NCBI GenBank assembly: GCA_037893225.1
Contig: JAZGUH010000531.1
Coordinates: forward strand, 62,001-126,000
DNA: 64,000 nucleotides
Origin: Hippasteria phrygiana
Lineage: Eukaryota > Echinodermata > Asteroidea > Valvatida > Goniasteridae
Direction: 5' to 3'
A program made the translations under genes and the position numbers. This document shows, piece after piece, positions 38,746 to 50,000 of this stretch. Under the pieces are notes generated by a model. That model made no database searches. It worked only from the letters and a program-made list of their open reading frames with translations, and was not told the DNA's origin. The first letter of the stretch is position 1, and each line of letters begins with the position of its first letter.

Positions 38746-40054
38746 ATAGAGCATGAAAGGTCACGCGGGGCTTCCGGAGACCTCGGGCGACCCGCTTTTA
38801 TGCAATCTACACTGGGTTGCCCTTTCTCTTGTTGTAAATTTTTGGCAGAATGATTTCTAACAGTAACCACCCTGTTCACACTGGAATGTTGCCTTGGAAA
38901 AGTGACGATGGGTAAAAAACTTATTGTTTTTACGACCTTTCACATAGGCCTACAGTATTTTTGTTCCTAGGTCTCCTTGTTCGGTTACGCTTGTTTTCAC
39001 ATCGCGTAACATGCGTGAGAACGAAACTTGCGAAGATTTACCTACGTACAGCCGATGGGTTCTGAATTAAGCCGGGCTGGCTTGAGTGTCTCGCTTACAG
39101 ACTCATTCGCCGTCCTTATCAACGGTCACATTATATATTTTTTTTGAAAATGCTAAATGAGTCATGTACGTTTATTCAAAAATATGTAGCCATAGAAGAA
39201 ATTGTATTCTTTTATTTAACTGTCAGTTTTTACCTAATGATTGCCACAAAATTATTTTCATAAATTTTCATCTTTGTACAAGTACACCGAGTTTCACTAG
39301 TCCGTATGTGTTTTAGATTTTCGGAATTGAGAAGTCAATTTTTGTCACGATATTTCTCTTTCGCATCAGGATGTGAAAGAGAAATATCGTGCCAAAAATG
39401 TATCAGTCTTTATCAGGATTTATCAGTTTCTTTAAATTGATATGCTATTAATAATTTTAGAAAGGCCTTTTTCGGGCGTGATTTTCTTAAGAAATCAATG
39501 TACCAAAAATAATTGGATTTTTGTTTTATTTTTTGTACACATTAATTTTCCTAGTCAAGGTCTCCGGATGCGCGCCACCAGGGGTGAACTTTAAGGCTCT
39601 ATTGTGGTTATGCTGGTCTTGCTACAAAATAAGATCCTGAAAAACTAAGACAAATCATGAAATAGAAATCAGATAAGGGGAACACGTTTACATTTAACTG
39701 TCGTTTTTCATAAATACTTTTCTATTGTTAGGTTACTCGTGGTTTTGCATGCATGTCTTATTTGGGGCCAAATTTGAGGCTACATTGCCTGATATTGATT
39801 TTTAGCCAAGACTTTTCATTTTTACGGAAAAGTAGCCACATTTTGATCTTGTATCTTTAAAAGGGCAAAAATCAAAATCAACAGTTAAATATGAACGTGT
39901 TGGGGGAAATTTTGAGGTAAAGTTGCGTTTTTAAGTACACTTTTTTCCTTTTCACTCAATCATGTTTGCCCTTGTATCCACTTGTGTTAGGCGTTTTGTC
40001 AATGTACACCTGGAGTTCAGTCACGGATAAATATACATTCACACCCAATCTCTA
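38746..40054. other. No gene seen
   Basis: Holds a hairpin at 39339-39398 (arms CACGATATTTCTCTTTC and GAAAGAGAAATATCGTG, 12-bp loop). The stretch around 38990-39030 shares GCGTAACATGCGTGA with the MITE at 14281-14466. Confidence 0.55.
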
Positions 40055-40943
40055 CGAGGTGCGATAAAAGAATTCCGAGACTGTTCCTGTTGCGAACGAA
40101 CGGAGCGCAGCACAGTAATGTGCATATAGCAGGTGTAAGCAATAACTTGAAGTATTCCAAGTAATATCGCTTGATCAACAATAGCATCTGCGTTACACGC
40201 ATTTTTGTGACCACGTGCGCATTTGCTATTTCACCATGGACCTGAATCCCGAGCAGAAGCAGCACCGTGTCGAAGTCTGCGAGGATCTCCGTCAACAGGC
40301 CCGGGATGACTCAAACTTCATGTCCAGGATCATCAGCGGCGACGAAAGTTCGGTCTACGGCTACCACCCAGAGATCAAACAGCAGTCTTCGCAGTGGAAG
40401 AGCCCGCAGTCTCCAAAACCGAAGAAGGTCAGGTCAGGAGCGCAACCAAGAGCATGCTCATTGTTTTCTTTGAAATTCGCGGGGTTTTGCACCGTGAATT
40501 TCTCCAAGGGTCAGACTGTCAACGCTGAGTTCTACTGCACTGTTCTGAGGCGTCTGAGGGAGAACATTCGGCGCAAACGGCCTGAACTGTGGCGCGCTGG
40601 CAATTGGGTGCTCCAACATGACAACGCGCCCGCTCACAGCACGTTGAAAACGCGCAAGTTTCTCGCATGCAACAACATTCGCCGGACTTCTTTCTGTTCC
40701 CCAAAATGAGGTTCAAGCTGAAGGGTCGCCGTTTTGATACTGTGGAGTAGATCCAGCGAGAATCGCAGATGGTGCTTGACGCGCTTATGGGACGGGATTT
40801 CCAGGGAGCGTTCCAAGTGTGGCAGGAGCGCTGGCAGCGGTGTATCGCTGCACAAGGGGACTACTTTGAAGGGGCCAGATTTAAATCACGAACGGTTTTT
40901 GCTTGTTATAGGCGCAGTCTCTGAACTTTTAGATCGCACCTCG
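40055..40943 (+). mobile_element. Internally deleted mariner, copy 2
   Basis: TA flanks (40053-40054, 40944-40945). Ends CGAGGTGCGATAAAAGAATT and its approximate inverse AAAAGTT... (CTTTTAGATCGCACCTCG at the right) are terminal inverted repeats. Same missing N-terminal region as copy 1 at 22918-23801. Confidence 0.88.
40236..40925 (+). pseudogene. Mariner transposase remnant
   Basis: One open frame of 158 codons from an ATG at 40236 reads MDLNPEQKQHRVEVCEDL, IISGDESSVYGY, GQTVNAEFYCTV, RRKRPELWRAGNW and LQHDNAPAHS. It then loses the block carrying the third catalytic Asp by deletion and shifts frame; a later frame recovers the C-terminal RCIAAQGDYFEG. The first two Asp of the D,D34D triad are kept. 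Absence of the helix-turn-helix half plus the deletion makes it inactive. Confidence 0.85.
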
Positions 40944-41384
40944 TATTGCGGGGGTCTCTTGATAGCACACAAGCCTACACAATGTCAAAATGACCTTCCT
41001 TCCCCCAATCAACTCCTCAATTGTCCAAAATGGTACTTGAACGATGGTGTTTTTCGGGCCGGAACAGCAGCAGAGTCCCTCTCCTCAAACCACACAGTCT
41101 TTTAAAGGCACCCATTGCCCTAAAATCCCCCAACTTTTATCTCATTGGTTTGCTATACTTCTTCCAAGTTCTGCGTGTAATATAGGTTTTCCCGGCCAAT
41201 TTGAGAATTTGTCTGATCATGTTCGTTATTGGTCATTCACATTCGCGTGGTTTTTACATATCAGTTTCAATTTGTAAGCACCCAAGATTTTGTTCCTAAT
41301 GTTCGTTTTCGTTTTGGTGCATTCAAGACTTCATTTGTTGCATTCTTACACTGAGTTTTGTGACATCCTTTGACGATCATAGGC

Positions 41385-41735
41385 GTAAATCCCGTGGGGA
41401 TGTGGGGATGCATCCCCCAATGTTTGCCGGGGGAGGGGTGAACACCCCCCCCCCCCCAATGTTGGCTATATGCTTGTACACAAAATGTGTTGTTTTCCAC
41501 TCAATAAACAATCAATAATTACATGGGCGTAAATCCCGGTTGGTGGGTGTATATATCACCACTCAAAAGTTGTGACCAGGGGGATGGGTCATTGGATCAT
41601 CCCCCAGATTTGCGTGATGAGAAGCAAAAAAATGCTGATTTCGAGGTTACCCAGCTTTTCGAATTTTGTAGGCCGGGATTGTGTCACCCCCCCCCCCCCC
41701 CCCCCCTCTCTCGCCGACACGGATTTACGCCACTG
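41385..41735. repeat. C-rich repeats with GGCGTAAATCC ends
   Basis: GGCGTAAATCCC occurs at about 41384 and 41525, and its inverse GGATTTACGCC at about 41722, each beside C runs (41443-41457, 41690-41706). The same word starts the 18300 copy, so this is probably one family of short C-rich inserts. Confidence 0.55.
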
Positions 41736-43237
41736 TTGACGGTTGAAGCATTCAAATTAGCGATCGTCGGTGTGCACATGACGTGCGGTCATGCTTTTCT
41801 TTTCTTATTCGTTTATGGGCAATCATTTTCATCAAATGGTCGTTCAAATTAATCAGATTTTTAATTGATCTATTTTCCTACTTATATCTACATTGCTAGA
41901 AAAAGGTCAAAATTGATTACATCACAACTAGAATGTTTTTTCAAGGTGTTGAAATTGTCTGGCAATTCAAGGGAAACTTTGTAGGCGTTTGGTTTTTAGC
42001 TTTCTTGTTTCTACACCGAATCTCTGTGCAGATAGAGGGCGCCATCGATCGAAACACATCAAAAAGGCCAACGTGCGTTCAAAGTTCACTTCCACTGCCG
42101 TACTTGTTTGACCTTTTCATACCATCGGATGCTGTAGCATTCCCGTGTTGTTGGCAAGTAGTTTACATTGACCTATCAAACAGGAACATGAAAATGATTC
42201 ACTATTAGTTTAGAAACCAATTTTTTTTTTTCTGGCATTCCCCGCTTATATTTGTTTGATAATTTGTGTGTCATTTTCGAATTCTATAACTTCTAACATG
42301 GGCTGACAAGTTATTATTTCATACTGTGTTTTAGGTTTTTCACACGATTAATGTTAAGTTATAGTATTGTGCTGTTTATTTTATCTTATTTCTGTGTTCT
42401 TAGATTTTTCTGTTGGTATGGAATTATTCGATTTCTGTACCTTTGTTTGTACGTGTCGAAAGATGTATAATAAACGAATCCATGATATCAGGATCTGAGA
42501 TTTATGTCGTTTCCTCAATTATTGTCGCTTACCTCAACAATGATGTCATCTTTGGCTGATGTTTGTGATATTTCATATAAGCATAGATGATTCGAGTTAA
42601 TAACTGAAAAACCTCTATTTGTTGTTTGCCGATGAAGTCTGATTCTCTGGCTTGTCGGTGCTTCATTGTTAATTAAGTAGTCGCAGTGGGAGGCAAGGTA
42701 TAAGTACGCTAATCGTTTCTTTTCGGTAAAGTAAGTGCACTATTTAATGTGAAATGAACATTTTAGCGAGTAAGAAAGCAATTGCAAAATATGTTTTCCA
42801 AGTCAAGGAGTTAGGTATCTGATTTAGTGTTTGTACAGTTCTGAGGAAGAGTTGTTTCGCAATTAGGCCTATGTATGAAATTATTGTACTTGATGTAACT
42901 TTAGGAAATATTTTCCACAAGTTTGCACATTTTGGAATTATAGAACGAAAATACTCCAATCTCCGTCTCATACCATAAGCCAGATCGGAATTACAGGTAC
43001 TCTGTAAGGCGCATGTCCAGTAGACCATTTTTGGATAAACACTGCTGAATTAGGTTGTGCACAAATCAATGGGGAAACTAGTAGCGAAATTGGAACTTTT
43101 CGCTTCTTCACCTTTTCGACTGAGAATTTTTTCTTTTCTTTTACCGGTAAACGAGGTCATAGCTTGCATTCAGCTTGAACGTAGTGCCATATGTAAAGGT
43201 TACTGGAAGCGCGCCACCAAAAACCTACAACATAACC

Positions 43238-43239
<2 letters not shown>
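41736..43239. other. No gene seen
   Basis: A+T-rich; open frames at 41933-42208 and 42744-43028 have no recognisable domain. Confidence 0.5.

Positions 43240-43268
<29 letters not shown>
43240..43268. repeat. Poly(C) tract, 29 bp
   Basis: Longest pure C run in the window, directly before a CCGGCAATCG repeat copy. Confidence 0.95.
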
Positions 43269-43270
<2 letters not shown>

Positions 43271-43276
43271 CACAAG

Positions 43277-43442
43277 TGTGTAAATACCGGCAATCGCGGA
43301 CCTCCTTTGTTTATACTTTAACTTTTTCGGAAGGCCTCCCATATGTTTTGTACACGATTTTCAATCGCGGACGTTCGGTCAAACGTTGACCCTTTGTCTA
43401 CGCCCTAACCCTTTTGTCCCGAGTCCACGATTGGCGTAACAC
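43277..43442 (+). mobile_element. CCGGCAATCG TIR repeat, copy
   Basis: Starts GTAAATACCGGCAATCGCGG and ends GAGTCCACGATTGGCGTAAC, an inverted pair. The interior matches copies at 58570-58740 and 63404-63580 (TTTGTTTATACT, TTTTTCGGAAGGCCTCCCA, GTACACGATTTTCAATCG). Confidence 0.75.
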
Positions 43443-44376
43443 ACGCACCCATACAGTAGCCTAGTACTCTCCCGACCATCCTGGTCAGGACGTTCTATTG
43501 TTCCTATACACACTAAGCCATCCCCATATACTAAGCACACGTTTACTCGTTAGGACACCTTCCAAACAAAAGAAAAAAAGTGAGGACAGTATTGTTCCCT
43601 TTGTTATACCCTCTGTTTTGTCCTCACCAGTACGTCAATAATAATACATACATACTCACATTTTTGCATGGCAAAGAAGCGGGGTCACTATTTTACGAAA
43701 GTCGGAAAATCTGGATACGCATTCCGAAACAAAATTCTGCGTGTGTGCCTCCCACGAAAAATATTGCAAGATGCTTTAGTCATGCGGAAGTGTAAAAATA
43801 ATGTCTCATACTCTACATTTCAAGCAAGCAAGGATTTATAGCAAACTTGTAAGCAAGCATTTGTATTAAGTTTTAATGGAATTATTATTACAAACACATG
43901 AACAGCTTGTACAAACCACCAGTTTTATAAAATGCGTCTTTATCAGTATTAATTAATTATAGTCATATAAATATCATGCATACAAACATTGCATTTAGTT
44001 AAGCTTTGAGACTGGAGTCTCTTAAAAAATCAGTCAATATGTAATGCACGACATTAATTCGGCAGTATTCCCTTAGAAGCCTTGAGCGACATCAGACAGA
44101 ATGTCATCAACATTCAACAAAACTATTGGATGCATCTCATATTTCTTGTATATACCCTCAAAAGTAAACTTTGATAGTTAATGTTACATAAGACTCATAC
44201 GGGCCACATATTATATTGCGTATGTTGGGCAATAAACATTGCGCATTAAGTTCCCTAAGTTCCTTAATTCTGTTGTGACTTCGCCAAAATGTTACTCCTA
44301 TGTTCCCCTCGGCGTCAAATTGTGCCCTTTTATCCCCCTCCTCCGTCAAAGAAACAGAATCAGATAAAAAAAATTC
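43443..44376. other. No gene seen
   Basis: The first 150 bp loosely resemble the repeat at 7395-7605 and 58745-58960 (CACTAAGC...ACTAAGCACACGT). No exon recognised. Confidence 0.5.
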
Positions 44377-44406
44377 GAACTTGAGGAAGTTCTTTCTCAA
44401 AGGCAC
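44377..44406 (-). repeat. Hairpin motif matching the 3' end of the Penelope-like element
   Basis: On the minus strand, TGCCTTTGAGAAAGAACTT, a 4-base loop and AAGTTCGAA repeat the motif at 52473-52504 with two differences in 31 bases. The stem GAACTT/AAGTTC is intact, but the following GAAAC has become GAATT. Probably a fragment of another PLE 3' end. Confidence 0.6.
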
Positions 44407-44447
44407 AGTATAGTATCGGACGCAATCATTTAACGAATTCAGACATT

Positions 44448-44581
44448 AAGGCCAATTTACACAAACACGACTTTGTGGCGTGACAGGTTAATAAATGCAC
44501 ACAACCAATGAGCGAGTTTGCAAAGTTGTGTGTCTTTAGAAAAAAACGCACGACAAAGTCGCGTCTGCCTAAATTGGACTT
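44448..44581. mobile_element. 134-bp palindromic TIR element (CACGACTTTGT word)
   Basis: Ends AAGGCCAATTT and AAATTGGACTT are inverted; next to them ACACGACTTTGT and ACAAAGTCGCG pair. GCAAAGTTGTGTG in the interior is another variant of the same word. Confidence 0.65.
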
Positions 44582-45790
44582 TTCTTACGTATCAGGCAGC
44601 AGGGTTTCAAGTTTCAAAGTTAAAAATACGCATTCTCGCAATTACGGAAATAACCAACCTCGTCCCCATGGCGATCGAACGGTACGCTTTCAGTGGCCGC
44701 TCTCTCGCCCTAGTACTGGATCATTTGCGAATCTAAAATATCTTGGATATGATAATTGAGAGGATTGGAGACGATTCTTTTTCTGTGTAGTATAGTCTGG
44801 TGATGCAGAATACTGTGAGCTTCCCCGACGATGATACGGGGTACCAAACTATAACACAAAATCCATGCATTGCAGGTACATCATTGTAAGTTTCCAGGAT
44901 GGTGCAGGCAAGCCACTCAAACTGCACGTTTGTTCACGTTGGGTTCCATATGTCTGAAAATAATTGCAACGACAACGTTTAAACAAATTGAGAATAACCA
45001 ATTTGTTGACTAGGTTTTGGTGACTTTTTTTAAGGTTATTAATTATTTATTGGTTTTCTAATGTATGGCTTTGGAAAAATTCTCTTCAAGGAATTGTAAC
45101 GGGTGACTGTTTCGAATTATCAGCTTATTACAATAACTAATCATAATATAGCGAGGCACTTTCCCAGCCAGGGTGTACTATTGAGACAAGGTTAAAATCA
45201 GACCCTGGGAACAGGGTTGAAAAATACATTCAACTAATAAATTCAGACTTATGCGCGCGCGCACATAAGCGAGCAGAGAGGCGGAAGTGAAACTGCTGCG
45301 TGAAAAACAGCATGTTTTAGAGCATCGGTCGATTTTGCTGGAATTTTTCAAATTCGGACAGTAGGCCCTATTCTTGCAAATTTCAAGTTGGGAAAACCTG
45401 CAGAATCAATCAAGGTATCGAGTTACAACATTAATGTTTGGTCGACGAGACATTTAATATAAGGAGTTAAAGGAGGAAGTGTTTCGTTAAGATCTTGCGG
45501 ACGACTGCCTCGTCTCTGCTTGGCGGTGTGTAAAGACACATGCTGGAGAAGTCCGGAAACTAGTTTGGATGATGCATACAGTGTGGCTCAAATCTCCGGC
45601 GCGGTTCGGGTTGCTTGAGCATGGTGGATCTGGGACACCGGCGGGTATCCCGGAGCTAGGTTCCGTGGTCTCGGGTGGGATACAGGCATTGCCATTGCAA
45701 CTGAATGTGGATTAGTGGTGGATGCGGATCATGGCTGTCGGTTTTGACTGGAGCCGGGATGAGGTCTGCAGCTTAAGGGTAGATCTAGGT
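44582..45790. other. No gene seen
   Basis: No assignable exon. A GCGCGCGC run lies near 45254. Confidence 0.5.
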
Positions 45791-45885
45791 TCGGTTCGGT
45801 TCGGTTCGGTTCGGTTCGGTTCGGTTCGGTTCGGTTCGGTTCGGTTCGGTTCGGTTCGGTTCGGTTCGGTTCGGTTCGGTTCGGT
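45791..45885. repeat. (TCGGT)19 pentanucleotide array
   Basis: 95 bp of exact units. It differs from the array at 24416-24525 by one base per unit. Confidence 0.97.
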
Positions 45886-46015
45886 ATTATTATATTTGAT
45901 TACACACAAATAATTCTGATACCCCGTACGATATGGGAAAGGGGTTTGAGACAAAACTGAAAAGTAAATCCAGTGCCCCGGCCCCCTCCCCTGTAAAACG
46001 AGTCCTCGAATCGTG

Positions 46016-46370
46016 GAGCGCTGTGGCCTCGTGGCTTAATGTACTAAACTCAAGATATCGGTGATACTGCAGATTGTGGGTTCGAGACCGGCTTGGGTCA
46101 TGGTGCTTTTGTTTTTAAGCAAGGCACTTTGTCACAAGTTGCTTCTCTCCACCAAGGAGTAAATGGGTACCTGTGAGGGCAGTGATGGTTATGTGTTTGA
46201 TTAGCCTGTGTGTGCTTAAAAGAGCAGCCTAGGCTGTATACCGGTACTCCCCAGGGAACTGAGAAGGTTTCGGGAATGAATAATGGGCCCTATGACCAGG
46301 GGTAATAATATTTGTAAAGCGCTTTGATCTTGCTAAAAGGGCCTATAAGAACCTGTATTATTATTATGTG
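46016..46370 (+). mobile_element. tRNA-derived SINE with (ATT)n tail
   Basis: A box TGGCCTCGTGG near 46025 and a consensus B box GGGTTCGAGACC near 46078 form the head. The body has AAGGCACTTTGTCACA, GGGTACCTGTGAGGGCAG and TTTGTAAAGCGCTTTGA, the last a word common in SINE tails of marine invertebrates. It ends TATTATTATTATG. It sits about 300 bp downstream of the aquaporin polyadenylation signals. Confidence 0.8.
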
Positions 46371-46658
46371 TAACCCGAGGTGAACTCGTAGAAAAAGTCC
46401 CCACTGAATTCTCTAACCCCCACCCCCAGCACGAACCAACCCTACTCCGGATCCCAGGCTACCATATGCCCACCACACAGCACGCGTACGGGAGCCTGAC
46501 GCCTTGAGCATGTTTCTTTGTGTACAATCATGCATGGACCAGGCAGTCAGCCGCAAGAAACAACACACTTTCTCTTTTAACTCCTTATTTTGTCACGTCG
46601 AAGCAAAATTAATTAAACATGCTGAAAGATGAAAGCGCCATAGCTTGATTATGACCAG

Positions 46659-46669
46659 TTTATTTTATT
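46659..46669 (-). terminator. Polyadenylation signals of the aquaporin gene
   Basis: Two overlapping AATAAA hexamers read on the minus strand (CAATAAAATAAACTGG), about 220 bp after the aquaporin stop codon. This gives a short, reasonable 3' UTR. Confidence 0.65.
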
Positions 46670-46889
46670 GAGGCACTGTACAAAAAGATTAGCTTTTACA
46701 GGGTGCAGTAAAAATAAGGGTAAAATTAATGAACAAAGCACCACGACAGAAACACCTGAAAACTTTACAACATAACCTTTTTTTCATGCACATGCTATTG
46801 TTGGGGCGTTAACAATGCGTTACAAATAGTTTCCATGCAAGAGCATAATCATTGAATAACGAAGCATGCATTTTTCTCCTAACTAATAA

Positions 46890-47064
46890 TTACTTCTCGA
46901 CTGCAACTGGAGCCTGCGATTCCAGCAACTCCTCGCGATCTTCACGCATTTTCTTGGATGAGTCACAATGCAGGCCGATCACTAAGTAGTAGATCCATCC
47001 ACCGATAGGTGCTCCCAGGAACGGGACGAAGGTGGGAATAAGCCACCACTGCACGCCTTTAATC
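46890..47064 (-). CDS. Aquaglyceroporin exon 7 (codons 273-330 and stop)
   Basis: Helix 6 (WWLIPTFVPFLGAPIGGWIY) and a charged cytoplasmic tail. The acceptor GAAAAG before GATTAAAGG was chosen over the AG 8 nt later because it keeps the frame and gives the usual GSEV-to-WW spacing of the family. Confidence 0.93.
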
Positions 47065-50000
47065 CTTTTCAAATAAGAACAGAGGAATAACAAGACGCTG
47101 AATTCTAAAAAGCAACGTATATACAGTCGGAAGCAGGTAAAATGTGCCATATTTATTCAAGTAATAGCCGCTTCTGGAATCAATTTATATTTAATTTTTG
47201 AAATGGCAACCAGTACAACCTGGAAATTTCCATTCACGAAAATATTATGTTCATAAGAATTCGACATTGCTTCACATATTAGGCCTATGTGAAGCAATGC
47301 CTAATCCTTTACACGAACATATTCTAAGATGATGAGTCTATAGACTTTTGTACATGTTTTTTCCCTTAACCGATGTGTTTGTGGTTTAAATCCCGCCCAT
47401 AGTCACATACTTGCAAGTTGTTCTCATGTCACATTTTTAGACAGTATAAAATAATCAGGTTTTCATTCAAAACGTTATGCCAGCTTCTTGGTGGTCTGTA
47501 TTTTCCCAAAAAAAGTATGCGCAATTGTATACCATTTTTCTATTTTAATATTTTTGTTCGAATGTTGTTTTGTTTCGGTTTGTTTTGACTATTTACTCTA
47601 GTTTTTATTTGGTTTTTCTTTCGGGCGGGGGGACATTAAAAAACCAAATACGTACCCACAATGCTATGATACACAGTCATAAGACTCTGCAATGTTCGGT
47701 CTGTGTTTGCTCCAGAAGATTTTGTCGAGTTTGCTGGGTACCAACGAATACTTTCATTAACTTCTGCAATACGCATGGCAATGTATACCGGGCGAATCAA
47801 ATGACTCTTCAACTTACGACCAGACTTCGGATCCGTATCCGGCTATAGCTGTGAAGACGCGAGGCCCGAAGTCCCTGGCTGGGTTGATGCCATAGCCATA
47901 GTTGTAGCCGAAGCTGATACCTACAGCAAAGAACGTCAGAGCCACGAAGATTGGTTCCAGACCGCTGGGCGGCTTGGAGTTCTTATTGTCAGTCACAGCC
48001 AGAATACCAGCCATCAAAAGAGCGGTACCCACAAGCTGAGGTTAAAGGTCACAGTTTCGATTTGTTAATTTCACGTTTAGAATGAACTGAAAACTATGTC
48101 ACTCAAACAAACTTTGGAGTTCGTTTGGTTGCGCTTAAACTGTACCGTAACAAGGGGAAACTTTGCATGGGCGGCGATCCCGGGGGACGGGGGACATGTC
48201 CCCCCAATATGTTTGGGGAAGGGACGCCTATGGCAGTGTCCCCCAACAATTTCCCCGTGGTCATAATATACATTTTATGGGTCATTGGCTTTTACATGCC
48301 CCAGTATGTACATATTTTCAAAAAAATTCCAGGATACACGAGAGACACCGAGTACAATACTTAACAATTATTGTTGGTCGTGTGCTTTTTTCCTCCGTCC
48401 CACCCAACCTTGACGCCGCCGCTGGAACTTTGGCAGGTGATCCTGCTGTTTGGATGACAGATTTGACACCCACTTCACCCTCTGAGGCATAGAAACTTAT
48501 TTATGTAATTTTGTTATACCTAGGTGCTAAAATATATGCTGCCAAAGTTACCCCTACTTTGGGGCAACTTTTGCAGCCCGCTACATACAAATGTGCGTGT
48601 AACATTTCGAAAAATAATCCACGATCTTAAAAAAATTGTTTAGTACATGAAAGCTGTACCAAATGAATCACGTTATTAAATAAATAATCTTTGCGGATTC
48701 CACTCGTACCAAATTACATGTCAACACTTTGCACACATTTAGCGATATTATATGACAAACTTCCCCGATTTTAAAGTCGTGAGAAATAAGACGAATTAAA
48801 TATTACAAAGTGAGCTGTCCATATTTGTAAACTTTTAGGTAGAATAAATGGGATTATGAATAATCCCTGGGATATGGTAGACATTGGATGAACAATTATG
48901 TCTATTTTCACTTTACGCGAATCTGGGCACGTGATCACTGGACGCTCACAGAACATAAAAGTTTTGGTGAAAGCATTGCGGCAGGGTATCTCACTCAAAC
49001 ATGCTCTCCGACTGGTTCCCGCCCCAAAATATTGGAACACGTAGCTAGCTTTTCTTGTCCTTTGTAGCCCACACCTAGAGAGGCCTCTAAAAAGAAAGAA
49101 CATAATTCAACACTATAGATTAATTATTGGAATTACCTGGTCAATGAACCCCACGCCCCACGATAGCTCCGGGGCAGGGTAAGTCGCAAATATCCCAGCC
49201 GTGCTGTACGGCATTGTCACCGTCCGATTGTGGTCTCGAATGTCAATTGCATCTGGCAAGAAGAAAGAAAAACATTGTGAATAAAAGAGCAAAAGAATAT
49301 GACTAACCTGAGCTCCAGCCGAGCCAATCACTAACCATGACAAAACAATGAATCAATTATCCAATCGCATGTCCAACAAAAACAAGCATCCAGCGTTCGA
49401 GATAAGAACGAGGAAAACTTGCTAATTGCAATGTCTCCCACCAGATTTGACTTTTCTCTTGCGTATACCTGAAAAGTGTGTTTAGCAATTAAACAAAATC
49501 TTGCTATCAGTTTGTAAACATTTTTAAATTATAAGTTAAAAAGTCATATCCTCATTGAGTGATCCCCACAATGTCGCTTCCCAGGTTGTATCGTAAAATT
49601 GGGTGTGATCCCTGGCTATACGGCATTCTGGGTTTATGACTTCTGACTACGCGCCCACCCGAACAAAGATACTGACAATTTGGGAGACAGCCAACATAGG
49701 GCAAGATAGCTCAGCTGGTAGAGCACTGGTACGGTAACCCGGAGGTCGCAAGTTCGAATCCCGTTCCTGCCAGTTTCTTTGTTCACTTTGAAAATGTATT
49801 CAAATTTACCTAGTCAGTTTCCCTTGTGGATTAATAGTTTGTAAACATGTTTAAAAGCTAAACATTACGTGTCCAATTCCTAAACATCAATGTTCAAGGG
49901 CTAAACACTATCCGTCAATAGACGCTAAACATGTTTAGTATGTAAACGTGTTTACAAACTGGTAGCAAGAAAGTGTTTAGAAAAGCATTTTTACATGCTG

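Noticed and set aside
45712..45954. Frames with a repeated Thr-Glu-Pro-Asn-Arg or Phe-Gly-Ser-Val-Arg motif
   Set aside because: Direct product of the (TCGGT)n array.
47051..47056. Alternative splice acceptor for aquaporin exon 7 (AG 8 nt further in)
   Set aside because: It breaks the reading frame set by exon 6 and shortens the conserved GSEV-to-WW spacing.
48163..48492. 109-codon frame in intron 5
   Set aside because: It overlaps a C-rich dispersed repeat with copies at 18300 and 37745.
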